The notes under the pieces: model-generated
What the model saw: the letters and a program-made list of their open reading frames with translations, nothing else
What the model was told of the DNA's origin: nothing
Database searches by the model: none
Shown: positions 26,028 to 36,749 of the stretch, in pieces
How positions within the stretch are numbered: position 1 is the stretch's first letter
Layout: every line of letters starts with the position of its first letter
Position numbers and translations under genes: made by a program
Assembly: GCA_026706025.1 (NCBI GenBank)
Contig: JAPOZO010000089.1
Location: 62,001-126,000 of the forward strand
Reading direction: 5' to 3'
Source of the DNA: Candidatus Poribacteria bacterium
Lineage (GTDB): Bacteria; Poribacteria; WGA-4E; WGA-3G
Length of the DNA stretch: 64,000 nt

Positions 26028-29000
26028 ATGAGATTAACACCAAGTCAACAAGAGGCCCTCAACATAAATAAACACGTCTGCGTAACCGCGGGTGCTGGAT
26101 CTGGAAAAACTACCGTGTTGGTTGAACGTTACCTCAAAATTCTACGAGAGGGTAACGCCACGCCGCGGGAAATTGTTGCTATCACTTTCACAGATAAAGC
26201 CGCAGCGGAGATGAAGGATCGCGTCATCAAACGCTTGTCCGCTCAACAAGGAAATGAAGACTCAGAAGAGAGCAATTCCCTTCAACATTTTCGTGACGAG
26301 ATGAACTCGGCACATATCTCAACTATCCACGCCTTCTGCTCAAGCATCCTAAAAGAATTTCCTTTCCAAGCCGACGTACCGGCTAACTTCAGTATTACAT
26401 CCGGTATTGATCAGAAACTCTTACTGCAGAGAACTCTGAAGAAAACGCTCAAAGACATTGCTACAAATCTTGGTGATCCACATCGCGAAGAACTCACTCG
26501 TCTCCTACAACGCTACGGAGGACAGCAAAAACTGGTGGATTTCTTTTCCACGATGATAAATCAACGTGATGTAGTAGCACAACTCATGCGGGAAATCTAT
26601 GATAACCGAAGCGAGACAGAAATACGCGAAAACTTACAACAGCAGATTCTCGAACAATTGATGCCATCAATTGACGTTCCCGAATTCGTCCGATGCTTAA
26701 ATGTTGTTCTACAGGTAGCGACAGGCAAACGTAAAAAGATAGTTAGTAGTTTGACCCAGCAATTAGAACCACTATCTGCGCAAAGCCCAAACTCGCTTGA
26801 AGTGCTGAATTTGCTTAAGGAAATTGCGTATTTGATTGTCACCGAAAAAAATAGCATTGCGAAAAGAGATTTTATAGGACTCAAGGTTGAGATAATAAGT
26901 ATTGAGACCGAGATCAATTTTTTGGTATCGGCTGCGAAGAAGATTAAAGATACGCCTTCTCTCGGAACGGACGATAATTTTCTGCTTAGTACAACTCGCG
27001 ACCTACTTACACTATACACCCGAATCCTCAATGACTACGAAACAGCAAAGCTCTCCCAAGGTGCGCTTGATTTTAACGACCTGCAGCTAAAAACCCGTGA
27101 CTTGCTCTGCAACAACAAAGATATCCAGAAGGCATTGATCAAACGACACAAATACTATATGGTAGACGAATACCAAGATACAAATGAATTGCAGCACGAA
27201 TTGGTAATGCTCCTGACAAACCAACTCAAAGACGCGAACCTCTTTATCGTGGGGGACCCGAAACAGAGTATCTATGGGTTCCGCGGTGCTGATGTCCGTG
27301 TCTTTGAGAAAATAAAGCAAAAAATCATTGACATAGGTGGCGAGGATATCTCCCTCACAGAGAATTTTCGTTCCCTGCGTGATGCCGTCGGATTCGTCAA
27401 TTATTTTTTCTATACCTTGATGAAAGACGGGACTCAAACTGAATTTGAGGTGGCGTATGAAGCCCTTACCCAAGCCCGACCTGTCCCCTCAAACGGCGGC
27501 ATTGAAATCCTCCTTGGAAAACAGGGTGAGAAAGCAGTAAACGAATATGCCCTCATCGCACAGCACATCCAAAATATGAAAACAAACAGAAAAATCGTGT
27601 GGGTGCGCGGCGATAATGGAGAGGAATTGGAACGTCCAATTGCGCATGGCGATATTGCAATTCTCATTCGTAGCAGAACACATCTTCCTGACCTCGAGCA
27701 CGCCCTACTTGAAGCAGACATCCCTTATCTCACCACAGGTGGTGTCGGTTTCTATCAACGTCAGGAAATCTATGATATCTGGAACTATCTCAATTTCCTT
27801 AACGAACCGGTAAAAAATCAGGTTTCTCTCGCCGCCGTACTTCGCGGTCCCGCTTTCGGTATCTCTGACACCGAACTCTACGAAATTTCATTACAAGTCG
27901 AAGAAAGTCTCTGGAACAAAGCACAGCAGTACCAAAGACCTACCAACCACCTCAGCACGGCAATAGATATTTTAAGAAAGCATTGTGAGTTTGCACATCG
28001 CATGCCTGTAAACCGACTCATCGGAACAATCGTTAATGAAACAGGATTGATCGGAACATTGAAAATTGGGCGACAAGCGGAACAACGTTGGGCGAACTAT
28101 CAAAAACTCTTAGAACTTGCCAGAAACTTTGACGGAGATGAGAACAAACAAGCTCTTCCAGACTTCATCGAATTTCTGAATATCTTAATTACAGAGGAAC
28201 CCCTGGAGGGGCAGGCACCTATCGAGGCAAGTACCGGCGCAGTCCGAATTATGACGATCCACGCCGCCAAGGGGCTTCAATTCCCGATCGTTATAATACC
28301 AGGGCTCGACCGAGGTGGACAAACAGACAGAGAACCTTTTATTGATGAGGTATTCGGTATCGGCTTTAGTCCGCTTAATCCAGATGAAGGGTACAAGAAA
28401 ACCGGACCGGAAATCATTACCCACATGAAAAATCGGTCAAGTGAGAAAGATACCGCTGAAAAGAAACGATTGTTTTATGTCGCTGCAACACGCGCTCAGG
28501 ATAGGCTTATTTTGTCGGGGACCCTCTCAGACAAAGACCAACCGCAGCAAATGCTCGAATGGCTCCACACATACCTCGAAATCAATAAAGAAAACGACTT
28601 ATTGAATCTGGATATTGAACAGGATGTATTCGTAGATGACCGTACAAGTCGTCAACGCTTTCAACTTCAAATTCCAATTTCCCGGGTACCTGCAGACATT
28701 GCTCCGGCGGCTGAGGTTACCGATGAAATAGCCCCCGTCGAATTCCCAGAGGATCTGCCATCAATGCCAGAACCAAACGGGACTTTTTCGTCTTTCACTG
28801 TCGCTGAACTTGCTAACTACGCCCGTTGTCCACTGCGGTATCAGTTGGAAAATGTATTACAAATCCCGACAGATGCGCAAGACGTAGCAGGTTTGGATAA
28901 AACCGAGTTTACCGATGCGATACACCGCACCCTCGCGCGAATAAGACGACCATCAGATGTGCCAAATCTCGACACGATTATTAACCAAGTCGCTGAGAAT

Positions 29001-29516
29001 TATCTTCAAGAAACGAGCAAATTAACAACGGCACTTCACACATCTGCTAATAATTTCATTAACTCGCAACTTGGAGAAACCGCGCTCTCGGCATCCAAAA
29101 ACCATACCAATCAGCAGGTCCACGCGGATATTGAAGGACATATTATTAGTGGCAGGTTTGATAGACTCTTTAAAGATGAAACTGGGTGCTGGCAGGTAAT
29201 CAATTATGAAACCGGTAATGGTCAGGCATCAGACGCAGATCATCCAGAAATGGAACTTTATAGCCTACTTCTGCATCGACGTTACCCAGAACAACCGACA
29301 CTAACGATAAATATCTTCTTTTCTGAACAGGACCAATGTATACAGAGGCATTTCAACGTATCAGAATTGCAGGAAACTACCGAAGAGTGGCAGAAAAAAA
29401 TTTCGGCACTGCAGCGGGGCATTTATAATAAAAATACAGATCATTGCTGTTCTTGCCCCTACGCAGATCCGAACGGACAATGTATAATTACTGAATCACA
29501 AGGAGAAAAGCAATGA
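26028..29516 (+). CDS. AddA-like UvrD/Rep-type helicase with degenerate PD-(D/E)XK nuclease domain
   Basis: The 1162-aa protein is a superfamily 1A helicase fused to a RecB-type nuclease domain. Motif I AGAGSGKTTV (about 21-30), Ia ITFTDKAAAEMKDR, motif II VDEYQDTNELQ near 380, motif III GDPKQSIYGFRGAD near 408 and motif VI VAATRAQDR near 820 are all present, so the helicase should be active. The C-terminal region has the iron-sulfur pattern of AddB/RecB-like nucleases, with RCPLRY near 932 and CCSCPYADPNGQC near 1140. The catalytic motif that normally reads VDYKTG is WQVINYETG here, replacing the key Asp and Lys. Nuclease activity is therefore doubtful. No addB partner is nearby. It overlaps the next gene by four bases. 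Confidence 0.88.
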   Translation: MRLTPSQQEALNINKHVCVTAGAGSGKTTVLVERYLKILREGNATPREIVAITFTDKAAAEMKDRVIKRLSAQQGNEDSEESNSLQHFRDEMNSAHISTIHAFCSSILKEFPFQADVPANFSITSGIDQKLLLQRTLKKTLKDIATNLGDPHREELTRLLQRYGGQQKLVDFFSTMINQRDVVAQLMREIYDNRSETEIRENLQQQILEQLMPSIDVPEFVRCLNVVLQVATGKRKKIVSSLTQQLEPLSAQSPNSLEVLNLLKEIAYLIVTEKNSIAKRDFIGLKVEIISIETEINFLVSAAKKIKDTPSLGTDDNFLLSTTRDLLTLYTRILNDYETAKLSQGALDFNDLQLKTRDLLCNNKDIQKALIKRHKYYMVDEYQDTNELQHELVMLLTNQLKDANLFIVGDPKQSIYGFRGADVRVFEKIKQKIIDIGGEDISLTENFRSLRDAVGFVNYFFYTLMKDGTQTEFEVAYEALTQARPVPSNGGIEILLGKQGEKAVNEYALIAQHIQNMKTNRKIVWVRGDNGEELERPIAHGDIAILIRSRTHLPDLEHALLEADIPYLTTGGVGFYQRQEIYDIWNYLNFLNEPVKNQVSLAAVLRGPAFGISDTELYEISLQVEESLWNKAQQYQRPTNHLSTAIDILRKHCEFAHRMPVNRLIGTIVNETGLIGTLKIGRQAEQRWANYQKLLELARNFDGDENKQALPDFIEFLNILITEEPLEGQAPIEASTGAVRIMTIHAAKGLQFPIVIIPGLDRGGQTDREPFIDEVFGIGFSPLNPDEGYKKTGPEIITHMKNRSSEKDTAEKKRLFYVAATRAQDRLILSGTLSDKDQPQQMLEWLHTYLEINKENDLLNLDIEQDVFVDDRTSRQRFQLQIPISRVPADIAPAAEVTDEIAPVEFPEDLPSMPEPNGTFSSFTVAELANYARCPLRYQLENVLQIPTDAQDVAGLDKTEFTDAIHRTLARIRRPSDVPNLDTIINQVAENYLQETSKLTTALHTSANNFINSQLGETALSASKNHTNQQVHADIEGHIISGRFDRLFKDETGCWQVINYETGNGQASDADHPEMELYSLLLHRRYPEQPTLTINIFFSEQDQCIQRHFNVSELQETTEEWQKKISALQRGIYNKNTDHCCSCPYADPNGQCIITESQGEKQ

Positions 29517-30223
29517 AAAAATTAACACCAATCATCGCAATTATTACGTTTGCCTGCTTTTCAATAGGGATATGGCAACCCAGCTTTGCAGGCACATGGC
29601 GCGACGATTTTGAAGATAAAGACACCCGCGAATGGGAAATCTTTAATATCGACCGAAAGGTTGAAAAGTGGTGGGTCAGTGAAGGTGAAGCCGTCGGCGA
29701 AATCTTCTTACCCGGCTTCATGAGCCTCTGGATAACAGGCGAACTCTCATGGAAACACTACTCCGTCTCCTGTCGCGCAAAGCTCGTGGAAGACAAAGAT
29801 GAACCCCCAACCATCGGACTGACACTCCACGATAGAGGCGAAGAGGATAGCCGCTACCTCTTTTTTATCGATTATATTTTTGGCACCGTCCGAATTGTAA
29901 AGGCAGTTCAAGACGATTGGAACATCATTACCTACCAATTTGAAGCAGAAATCGATACGTGGTACGATCTGACCGCCACTATCTATGAAGATGGCACACT
30001 CGAATTTAAAATTGGCGATGAGGTATTTACCGCCCTTGACGAAGACCTCTTAAAAGGTGGACAAGCCGGTCTTGTTGTCGCAGATGGACGCGCACACTTT
30101 GATGATGTCGAAATCACAGGTGCAAATATCCCCAATGGGGGTCCCGGAAAACCACGTCCCGTGGAACCGCGAACCAAACTCGCTACCACATGGGGAAAAA
30201 TTAAGAAAATGGAACGACAATGA
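29513..30223 (+). CDS. Secreted LamG/DUF1080-like protein with C-terminal WG tail, A
   Basis: The 236-aa protein has a signal peptide cleaved near PSFAG (residue 25). The mature part is one concanavalin-like sandwich: GTWRDDFEDKD, WWVSEGEAVGE, YSVSCRAKLVED and AHFDDVEITG are the expected strands of the 3-keto-disaccharide-hydrolase/LamG-like fold. A Pro/Gly linker leads to the terminal RTKLATTWGKIKKMERQ, the shared WG tail. It is translationally coupled to the helicase (ATGA overlap) and followed 81 bases later by a clear paralogue. Carbohydrate binding or cleavage is a family-level expectation; no catalytic residues can be pointed out. The tail suggests a common export or anchoring fate. Confidence 0.85.
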   Translation: MKKLTPIIAIITFACFSIGIWQPSFAGTWRDDFEDKDTREWEIFNIDRKVEKWWVSEGEAVGEIFLPGFMSLWITGELSWKHYSVSCRAKLVEDKDEPPTIGLTLHDRGEEDSRYLFFIDYIFGTVRIVKAVQDDWNIITYQFEAEIDTWYDLTATIYEDGTLEFKIGDEVFTALDEDLLKGGQAGLVVADGRAHFDDVEITGANIPNGGPGKPRPVEPRTKLATTWGKIKKMERQ

Positions 30224-30304
30224 CGCTTTATCCACTTTGAAATTAAGCGTAAACTCAGTCCAACCTTCAAAGTCAAACTTGATGAAACAATAAAGGAAAA
30301 CACC

Positions 30305-31030
30305 ATGATTAAAAAATGTCTCATTGCCGGACTTGTCGTTTGTAGTATCGCTTTGAACCAATTCGCACTTGCAGGCACTTGGAAAGATAGTTTTGAGGAC
30401 AACGACATGTCCGAATGGAAAATCGTTGATGATTGGGAAAATGCAGCAGGAAAGTGGTGGGTTGATAAAGGTGAAGCTGTCGCGGAATCATTGGGCGAAT
30501 CAAGTTTTGCTATGTGGCTGACGGGTGAATCTACATGGGAATACTACACTGTGTCCTGTCGAGCGAAATTAGTGAAAAGTAAAAAGGAACCTGCGACTTT
30601 CGGGATCGTGATGCATGCTAACAATAATGAGTTACTTGATGGACTACTTGATGAGCATTATTATTTTCGTGTCATTGGGGACTTTAACTTTATTAGTATC
30701 AGGAAATTCCGTCCATTTCCAGCCGGACCGGTCACACTCGGAGAATTTGATTTTGAAGTAAAAACAGATAGATGGTACCAACTCACTGCCATCACTCGTA
30801 GAAACGGTAAAATTGAATTCTATATCGATAAAAAATTGTTCACCGTATTCGATGCCAACCCCCTGGAAGCAGGGCAAACTGGGGTGGGCGTTTCAAATGC
30901 AGAAGTCCGCTTCGATGACGTTGAAATCACAGGTCAGAACATTGATGATGGGGGTCCGGGAAACACCACACTCTCCGTCAAACCGCAAGCTAAACTCACA
31001 ACTACGTGGGGACATCTGAAAAATAATTGA
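30305..31030 (+). CDS. Secreted LamG/DUF1080-like protein with C-terminal WG tail, B
   Basis: The 241-aa paralogue of the preceding gene has a signal peptide ending FALAG near residue 23 and the same strand pattern: GTWKDSFEDNDMSEW, WWVDKGEAVAE, YTVSCRAKLVKSK and VRFDDVEITGQN. It ends in AKLTTTWGHLKNN. The two mature domains have diverged strongly in the middle while signal, last strand and tail are kept. AAAGGAAA before ATG 30305 serves as ribosome site. Tandem duplication is the simplest origin. Ligand unknown. Confidence 0.85.
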   Translation: MIKKCLIAGLVVCSIALNQFALAGTWKDSFEDNDMSEWKIVDDWENAAGKWWVDKGEAVAESLGESSFAMWLTGESTWEYYTVSCRAKLVKSKKEPATFGIVMHANNNELLDGLLDEHYYFRVIGDFNFISIRKFRPFPAGPVTLGEFDFEVKTDRWYQLTAITRRNGKIEFYIDKKLFTVFDANPLEAGQTGVGVSNAEVRFDDVEITGQNIDDGGPGNTTLSVKPQAKLTTTWGHLKNN

Positions 31031-31051
31031 CGAAGGGTACACATACGAAAA

Positions 31052-32215
31052 ATGGAGACCAAACACACAATAGGCATCGGCATTATCGGCATGGGATGGA
31101 TGGGGATGACCCACGCCCGCGCATATCGCCAGATTGCTGACCGGTTCCACGACGCTCCGCTCCATCCGAAACTCATTATCTGTGCAGATGACGTTGTTGA
31201 GCGCACAACCGAGGCAAAATCACGTTTCGGATTTGAACGCACAACTACCGATTTCCGAGATGTCATTGCAGACAAAGACGTACAGCTCGTCAACATCGCC
31301 GCGCCAAACAACATGCATCTTGAGATAGGTGAGGCAGCCACCGCAGCCGGAAAACACATTTTCTGTGAGAAACCAGTTGGACGGAATCCATCCGAAACGA
31401 AGGCGATCTATGCCGCCGCGCGTCGCGCAGGTGTCCTGACGTGTGTCGGTTATAACTACAGATGGGCACCCGTCGTCCAATACGCACAACAACTGATTTC
31501 AGACGGCAAACTCGGCAAACTCACCCATTATCGTGGCAGATTTTTCGCTGGCTACGCAAGCCATCCGCAAGCCGTGCTTTCGTGGCGGTTTCAGAAAGAG
31601 ATAGCCGGATTGGGAACACTGGGGGACCTGCTTTCTCACGTTATTGACATGGCACATTTTATCGTCGGCGGTATTGATAGCGTCATCGCACAACAAGAGA
31701 CATTTATCCCAGAACGTCCCGTAGTAACAGCAGGCACCGGTACCCACTTCACGCTCGGTGGAGATGGCGAAACGGAAGCCGTTACGAACGAAGACTATGT
31801 CGGTGCACTCGTCCGGTTTGAAAATGGTGTCAGAGGCACACTGGAAGCATGTCGGATTATTAACGGTCCCAAATGCGAGATGGCGTTTGAGGTAAACGGC
31901 ACAGCCGGAGCCTTGCGTTGGAACTTCGAGCAGATGAATGAACTTGAGGTGTCCCTACCTGCTGAAGACGGTTTCCCAGACGGATATACGCGCATATTGA
32001 GCGGTCCGAGCCATCCGTTCCATAGCGATTTCAACCCCGGTCCCGGTGTCGGATTAGGCTACGACGACTTGAAAACAATCGAGGCTCATCAGTTCCTACA
32101 AGCTATTCACGCAGGACAACAAGGCAACCCAAGTTTCCGAGAAGCCGCTGCTGTCGCCGATGTGCAAACTGCTATTCAAACCTCATGGGAGGAAGATCGT
32201 TGGATCTCCGTGTAA
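31052..32215 (+). CDS. Gfo/Idh/MocA-family oxidoreductase
   Basis: The 387-aa dehydrogenase has the N-terminal dinucleotide motif [16 protein letters not shown] (about 9-24) and the family [10 protein letters not shown] segment near 108, whose Lys is catalytic in relatives. The C-terminal substrate domain has [12 protein letters not shown] and the metal or substrate-site stretch [17 protein letters not shown] near 200. The family oxidises or isomerises sugars and inositols with NAD(P). It lies 21 bases after the secreted LamG-like gene and overlaps the following FG-GAP gene by 16 bases. It may thus handle sugars released by secreted proteins, an inference from context. Confidence 0.92.
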   Translation: METKHTIGIGIIGMGWMGMTHARAYRQIADRFHDAPLHPKLIICADDVVERTTEAKSRFGFERTTTDFRDVIADKDVQLVNIAAPNNMHLEIGEAATAAGKHIFCEKPVGRNPSETKAIYAAARRAGVLTCVGYNYRWAPVVQYAQQLISDGKLGKLTHYRGRFFAGYASHPQAVLSWRFQKEIAGLGTLGDLLSHVIDMAHFIVGGIDSVIAQQETFIPERPVVTAGTGTHFTLGGDGETEAVTNEDYVGALVRFENGVRGTLEACRIINGPKCEMAFEVNGTAGALRWNFEQMNELEVSLPAEDGFPDGYTRILSGPSHPFHSDFNPGPGVGLGYDDLKTIEAHQFLQAIHAGQQGNPSFREAAAVADVQTAIQTSWEEDRWISV

Positions 32216-33861
32216 AAATCAAACAAACGCTCCTTCTCTGCTACTGCTGCCTGCTCTTTTCCTTTAACGCTGGCGCACAAAACCTACCCCAATTCACCGA
32301 CATCACAGAGGCAGCAGGCATCAATTTCGTCCACAATACCGGTGCTTTCGGTAAGAAATACCTCCCCGAAACAATGGGTTCAGGTTGCGCCTTTATCGAC
32401 TACGACACCGACGGATGGCAGGATATCCTCCTCGTCAATGGAAAAGATTGGGAAGGCAATCCAACTGGAAAGCAGCAGACGATGGCACTCTACCGAAATA
32501 ACCGTGATGGCACCTTCACCGATGTCACTAAGACCGCAGGGCTCGCTATACCGCTTTACGGCATGGGTGCTGCCGTCGCCGATTATGACAACGATGGCGA
32601 CTCAGACATCTATATCAGCTGCCTTGAAACCGATCGGCTCTTTCAAAATCGTGGTGATGGCACTTTCATTGACACCACAAAGGCAGCTGGCATCCATAAC
32701 CCCGGCTTCGGTACGAGTTGCGCATGGTTCGATTACAACAATGACGGACACCTCGATCTCTACGTCGCAAACTACGTCGAATGGAGCAGAGAGACCGATC
32801 TGTTCTGTACGCTCGATGGCATCAATAAATCCTATTGCACCCCTGAATCCTACCAAGGACAGGCAAGCAAACTCTTCAGGAATCGAGGGGACGGGACATT
32901 CGCTGATGTCTCGCGCATCGCACGGATTGAGGACAACAACAGTAAATCACTCGGCGTTTGTATCTTCGATTACAATGCCGACGGACTGCCCGACATCTTC
33001 GAGGCGAACGACACACAACCGAACAAACTCTACCAAAACAACGGTGACGGTACCTTCATCGAAAGCGGGATGCTCACTGGGATTGCCTATAACGAAAGTG
33101 GTGTCGCGACCGGCGCAATGGGCGTTGATGCCGCCGATTATGATCGTATCGGCAGGGAAAGCCTCGTCATCGGTAACTTCTCTAACGAGATGCTCAATCT
33201 TTATCACAATGATGGCGACTTTTTCATCGACGAGGCACCTGCCGCACATATTGGAAACACAACGCTATTGACACTCACCTTTGCATGCTTCTTCTTCGAC
33301 TTCGATCTCGACGGCAACCTCGACATCTTCACCGCTAACGGACATGTCGAAAACGACATCAACACCATCCAGAATCAGGTCACCTACGCACAACCCCCCC
33401 ACCTGTTTCATAACAACTCGCAAGGCAAATTCACTGACGTACGCAACAAAGTCGGCACCGACTTGGCAAAACCGATGGTCGGGCGAGGCGCAGCCTACGG
33501 CGACATCGACAACGACGGCGATTGGGATTTACTCGTTACCACCTCCAACGGACCGGTGCATCTCTTCCGAAACGACGGCGGCAACCGCAAGGCGTGGATT
33601 AAGATACAACTTGTCGGCAAAACGAGCAACCGAGACGGCATCGGCGCACAGATTCGTATTACCTCGGCGTTAGGAACACAGACGCGAACCGTCAAAAGCG
33701 GCTCCAGCTACTGCTCACAGAGCGAACTCGCTGCCATCTTCGGCATAAACGGGGACCCCATTATCGAGACAATTGAAGTCCTATGGCCCAGCGGTACCAT
33801 CAGCACACGCAAGAATATCAAACCGAACCAACAGATTCGCATTGAGGAAGTTTCACCGTAA
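32200..33861 (+). CDS. Exported FG-GAP/VCBS repeat protein with ASPIC/UnbV domain
   Basis: A TTG start at 32200 is preferred because GGGAGG lies seven bases upstream; an in-frame ATG at 32185 has no ribosome site. The 553-aa product has a signal peptide ending NAGAQ near residue 26 and an integrin-like beta-propeller. Calcium-binding repeats are seen as [73 protein letters not shown] and [17 protein letters not shown]-terminal ASPIC/UnbV segment holds [16 protein letters not shown] and VLWPSGTIS. Proteins of this kind are extracellular adhesion or carbohydrate-associated. It has no WG tail. Its start overlaps the oxidoreductase, so translation is probably coupled. Confidence 0.92.
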   Translation: MDLRVKIKQTLLLCYCCLLFSFNAGAQNLPQFTDITEAAGINFVHNTGAFGKKYLPETMGSGCAFIDYDTDGWQDILLVNGKDWEGNPTGKQQTMALYRNNRDGTFTDVTKTAGLAIPLYGMGAAVADYDNDGDSDIYISCLETDRLFQNRGDGTFIDTTKAAGIHNPGFGTSCAWFDYNNDGHLDLYVANYVEWSRETDLFCTLDGINKSYCTPESYQGQASKLFRNRGDGTFADVSRIARIEDNNSKSLGVCIFDYNADGLPDIFEANDTQPNKLYQNNGDGTFIESGMLTGIAYNESGVATGAMGVDAADYDRIGRESLVIGNFSNEMLNLYHNDGDFFIDEAPAAHIGNTTLLTLTFACFFFDFDLDGNLDIFTANGHVENDINTIQNQVTYAQPPHLFHNNSQGKFTDVRNKVGTDLAKPMVGRGAAYGDIDNDGDWDLLVTTSNGPVHLFRNDGGNRKAWIKIQLVGKTSNRDGIGAQIRITSALGTQTRTVKSGSSYCSQSELAAIFGINGDPIIETIEVLWPSGTISTRKNIKPNQQIRIEEVSP

Positions 33862-33918
33862 GCATTTTTCTAATCCACTTTCCACAGAAAACACTATAGA
33901 AGAAGCACCATGAAACTC

Positions 33919-34770
33919 TTATTTTTTAAGTCGTCCCCATAGCGTCGCAAGTTTTCCTTCTGCTTCAACTGCAAATGTGCCATCGGTCCGCGCACCATTT
34001 TTACCCATTAAATGGTAGGCATTGCCCGATGTATCTGAGAACGCCCGTGTTCCGCTCGCTTCATCAAAATGCCACAACGCAATCGTCTTTGCGTCATCCT
34101 TGAACTTTGTACGCGGCGTGAAATCGCGTTTGGCGGTATTGTAACGCGCAACCGTTGAGATGCGGACTTCATCAATATAGCCCGAAAAATGACCCCAAAA
34201 ATGACCGCCGTGCCAATCAGACGCAATTTTCTCTCCAAATCCACCGATTGTAAAATCCCGTGGATGTTTGGCGTGTGAGAGGTCGGCTGCGAGAATTGTT
34301 CTTCCCTGTGAGATGCGCACGACATCGTTAATGATGAGCACCCTCTGTACCCCTTCCGCCTGAAAGACGACGTGATGCCATTGATTCAGGAATAAAGAAA
34401 AAGGCGGTACCATGCCAAACGCCACTCCACGCAAAGGATGAAGGTGCGTTGCACTCATGAGTCTTAAACCTAAGTTGGGCCCATGGTTCCAGACATACAT
34501 CCGCACCTGTTGGCTGAGAATCAGGGGATGTGTATCTCGGTTAGGCTGCGTAGTTAGATATATCCACGCTTCAAAGGTGAATTCATCTGTGCCTTCCGGC
34601 AAGAGGATACCGAAGGTCTCAAAGTCCAAAATGGCGTGGTCGTCCACCCCATCAAGAACTAAATAGTTCCCACCCGCAGGTGAAGGCGGTGGAATCGCTT
34701 CAGTACGTATCGGAATTAAAACAAGCAGAAAAAGGTAAGCAAAAATTGACAGATTTCGTAGATTTTTCAT
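33919..34770 (-). CDS. Secreted LamG-domain protein with WG tail, C
   Basis: This 283-aa product starts at ATG 34770 (AAGGA 11 bases before). A TTG seven codons earlier is possible but lacks a ribosome site. The signal peptide ends near RTEA. The LamG-like fold shows YLVLDGVDDHAIL, FTFEAWIYLTTQP, QWHHVVFQAEG, GYIDEVRISTVARY and IALWHFDEASG, then GKLATLWGRLKK as the last residues. It is the most diverged member of the minus-strand LamG block and the last gene of that block. LamG domains bind glycans or proteins; no enzyme motif is visible. Confidence 0.85.
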   Translation of the reverse strand: MKNLRNLSIFAYLFLLVLIPIRTEAIPPPSPAGGNYLVLDGVDDHAILDFETFGILLPEGTDEFTFEAWIYLTTQPNRDTHPLILSQQVRMYVWNHGPNLGLRLMSATHLHPLRGVAFGMVPPFSLFLNQWHHVVFQAEGVQRVLIINDVVRISQGRTILAADLSHAKHPRDFTIGGFGEKIASDWHGGHFWGHFSGYIDEVRISTVARYNTAKRDFTPRTKFKDDAKTIALWHFDEASGTRAFSDTSGNAYHLMGKNGARTDGTFAVEAEGKLATLWGRLKK

Positions 34771-34806
34771 CTTTGTAGGTTTCCTTCTCAAATCTTTCTA
34801 TGAATC

Positions 34807-35709
34807 TCAAAACGATTCTGACTTGACTTGACCCCATGTCGTTGTTAAAGAAGTGTCGGGACGAATCTCAAGATTACCAATACCTCTACTATCAACCACA
34901 GTAGCACCATTCATACCGATGAGCGTCTTCCCATTCCCAGACGTATCTTCAAACCGATCTGCACCCTCCTTATCATTAAAATTCCAGAGTGCTAACGTGT
35001 GTTCGTCATTCAAAAAACGAGGTGGTGGATCAAACGGATTGTGGCCCTGCGCGGCGCAATCATACCGAGCGATATTTGAAAACCTGATCGCATCAATTTC
35101 GCCTTGAAAACTACTCACTTGGTATAACAACCCACCGTTAGGACCCACAAACTTATCCTCACCATATCCGCCTACGACGAAATCTTGAACTCTTTCAGGT
35201 CTACGGATATGCAATCTCACCCTGTCCACACGAGGAAGTCTCCAGCCTTGACTAATTCGGTTGTTGGTCGCATGACAAAGCGTGCCGTTCTTGAAAATGA
35301 TTGCTATATAGTTCCATTGATCCTTCTGGAGTGGACTATCAGTTCCGGCAAGTCCGTGAGCTGTGTCTCCTGCAAGATATGCATGCCGATAACTGCAAAG
35401 TTGATTCTGTCCGAGTATACACTTCTCTCTTGCCTGCAACCCGATGGAAACTTGCTGATTCAGAATAAGGTCTCTATCTTTTTCCTTGGGTTCAGCTTTC
35501 GGATAGAACCATATTTCAACAGTAAATGCATGGGTGCCTTCAGGGAAAATATGTCCATGTTCCGCAAAAGGGAGTATTGCATAGTCATCCTCACCATCCA
35601 ACATCAAAACACCCCCGGAAGGCTCAAAAGAAAATACAGGCATAACTAATAAACTCAACAACAATACCGCACTGAGTACACTTAGTAGGAACTTAAAGTT
35701 AATATACAT
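34807..35709 (-). CDS. Secreted LamG-domain protein with WG tail, D
   Basis: The 300-aa protein has a signal peptide ending PVFSF near residue 28 and opens its mature domain with EPSGGVLMLDGEDDYAILPF. Other LamG strands are FTVEIWFYPKAEP, QWNYIAIIFKNGTLC, GEIDAIRFSNIARYD and LALWNFNDKEGADRFED. It ends DTSLTTTWGQVKSESF. It is one of four close paralogues (with 36750, 37790, 41947) that share the opening and ending segments but vary in the middle loops, where Cys residues suggest disulfides. Located 36 bases upstream of gene C on the same strand, it probably shares its transcript. Confidence 0.88.
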   Translation of the reverse strand: MYINFKFLLSVLSAVLLLSLLVMPVFSFEPSGGVLMLDGEDDYAILPFAEHGHIFPEGTHAFTVEIWFYPKAEPKEKDRDLILNQQVSIGLQAREKCILGQNQLCSYRHAYLAGDTAHGLAGTDSPLQKDQWNYIAIIFKNGTLCHATNNRISQGWRLPRVDRVRLHIRRPERVQDFVVGGYGEDKFVGPNGGLLYQVSSFQGEIDAIRFSNIARYDCAAQGHNPFDPPPRFLNDEHTLALWNFNDKEGADRFEDTSGNGKTLIGMNGATVVDSRGIGNLEIRPDTSLTTTWGQVKSESF

Positions 35710-35777
35710 CAGAAACCCTCCTTCTTAGGTTAAACATTAAAGTCCCTACCGCAAATGTATACAGCAGGGTTCTTTGT

Positions 35778-36611
35778 TTAGCGATCCCGCTTAATATCTG
35801 CCCAAGTTGTTGTCGCCTTTCCTGTAGGATCAACTGGAAGGCCACCAGCAATCTCCCTAAAGAAACCTTTCTGGTCCTTCGATTTATCAGGATAGATTTT
35901 GCAGACATTGTGCGTGTTATCGTCAAAATGTAAATTGAGATAGGCAGCTCCGCCAGTTTCGCCACACCGGTAAAGAACGACATTAGCACCTTTTTCCAGT
36001 TTGACTTCAATGTTATAATTAACGACCTGCGCGCCGCCTGTCCAAGTTGGATTGTTATACCACTTATTCCCATTAATCCAGATTTGGGCATGGTCATCGT
36101 GTGCTGGCGACATCACCGCCTTTATATCTTTCGGCGCAGCAACGACACATATAGCGTAGGTATCAATATTATCAGTGGGTCCCTCTCGGTTCATATTGTT
36201 TTGGCTCGCGGGATCCAGTTCAAAAACTGTCCAATCTCGAGTACCACCGTGGTCACGGTCCCATGCCATCTTAAGAGTCTGGGTCTTCTTTAAGCCTTTA
36301 AGGGTTGAGAGTGACTGCTGTGTGAGTTTACCTTTGGTGCCTTCCTCAATAAGGTCTATTCTACTTGAATTTTGGAAACCTTCATTGTTTTCATAATTTC
36401 CGTCGGGGCCGTACCACTTGGTAATCCAGTTTTTGTTATCAGCGTGGGATTCGCTCAACGCGCCTGCGTCGAGATCTTTGAACCAATCTGCTTCTTTTAA
36501 AGGCCCGTCGTCAATATTAACTTTTCCCTGCGCAAATGCCAAGTGTGAAGTTCCAACAACCAACGTAAAAACAACGACTATCGTAAGTATCAGTGGGTAA
36601 AACCTTTTCAT
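35778..36611 (-). CDS. Secreted beta-sandwich protein with WG tail, E (non-LamG)
   Basis: The 277-aa product starts at ATG 36611 behind GGAGG; a longer frame to 36635 has no ribosome site. The signal peptide ends LAFAQ near residue 28. The body does not follow the LamG pattern. WTVFELDPASQN, DDHAQIWINGNKWYN, VNYNIEVKLEKGANVVLYR and AAYLNLHFDDN look like a PA14/NPCBM-type carbohydrate-binding sandwich, but I cannot name the family firmly. It nevertheless ends TGKATTTWADIKRDR, a variant of the WG tail with Ala for Gly. The shared tail on a different fold is strong evidence that it is a separable module. Confidence 0.75.
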   Translation of the reverse strand: MKRFYPLILTIVVVFTLVVGTSHLAFAQGKVNIDDGPLKEADWFKDLDAGALSESHADNKNWITKWYGPDGNYENNEGFQNSSRIDLIEEGTKGKLTQQSLSTLKGLKKTQTLKMAWDRDHGGTRDWTVFELDPASQNNMNREGPTDNIDTYAICVVAAPKDIKAVMSPAHDDHAQIWINGNKWYNNPTWTGGAQVVNYNIEVKLEKGANVVLYRCGETGGAAYLNLHFDDNTHNVCKIYPDKSKDQKGFFREIAGGLPVDPTGKATTTWADIKRDR

Positions 36612-36749
36612 TAAAATTTGCCTCCTTATAGACAATGAAAAACGCGAAAGCAGATTTTGGAAATCCGCGTGTTACATCAGAAAGTCAAGTAGGGGTGTTT
36701 TGCTTGGGTGTTTCTTATAGGTTACCCAACCCTTACAATCTAATTTCAG

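Noticed and set aside
32185-32199. ATG start for the FG-GAP protein
   Set aside because: No ribosome site precedes it, whereas TTG 32200 has GGGAGG seven bases upstream.
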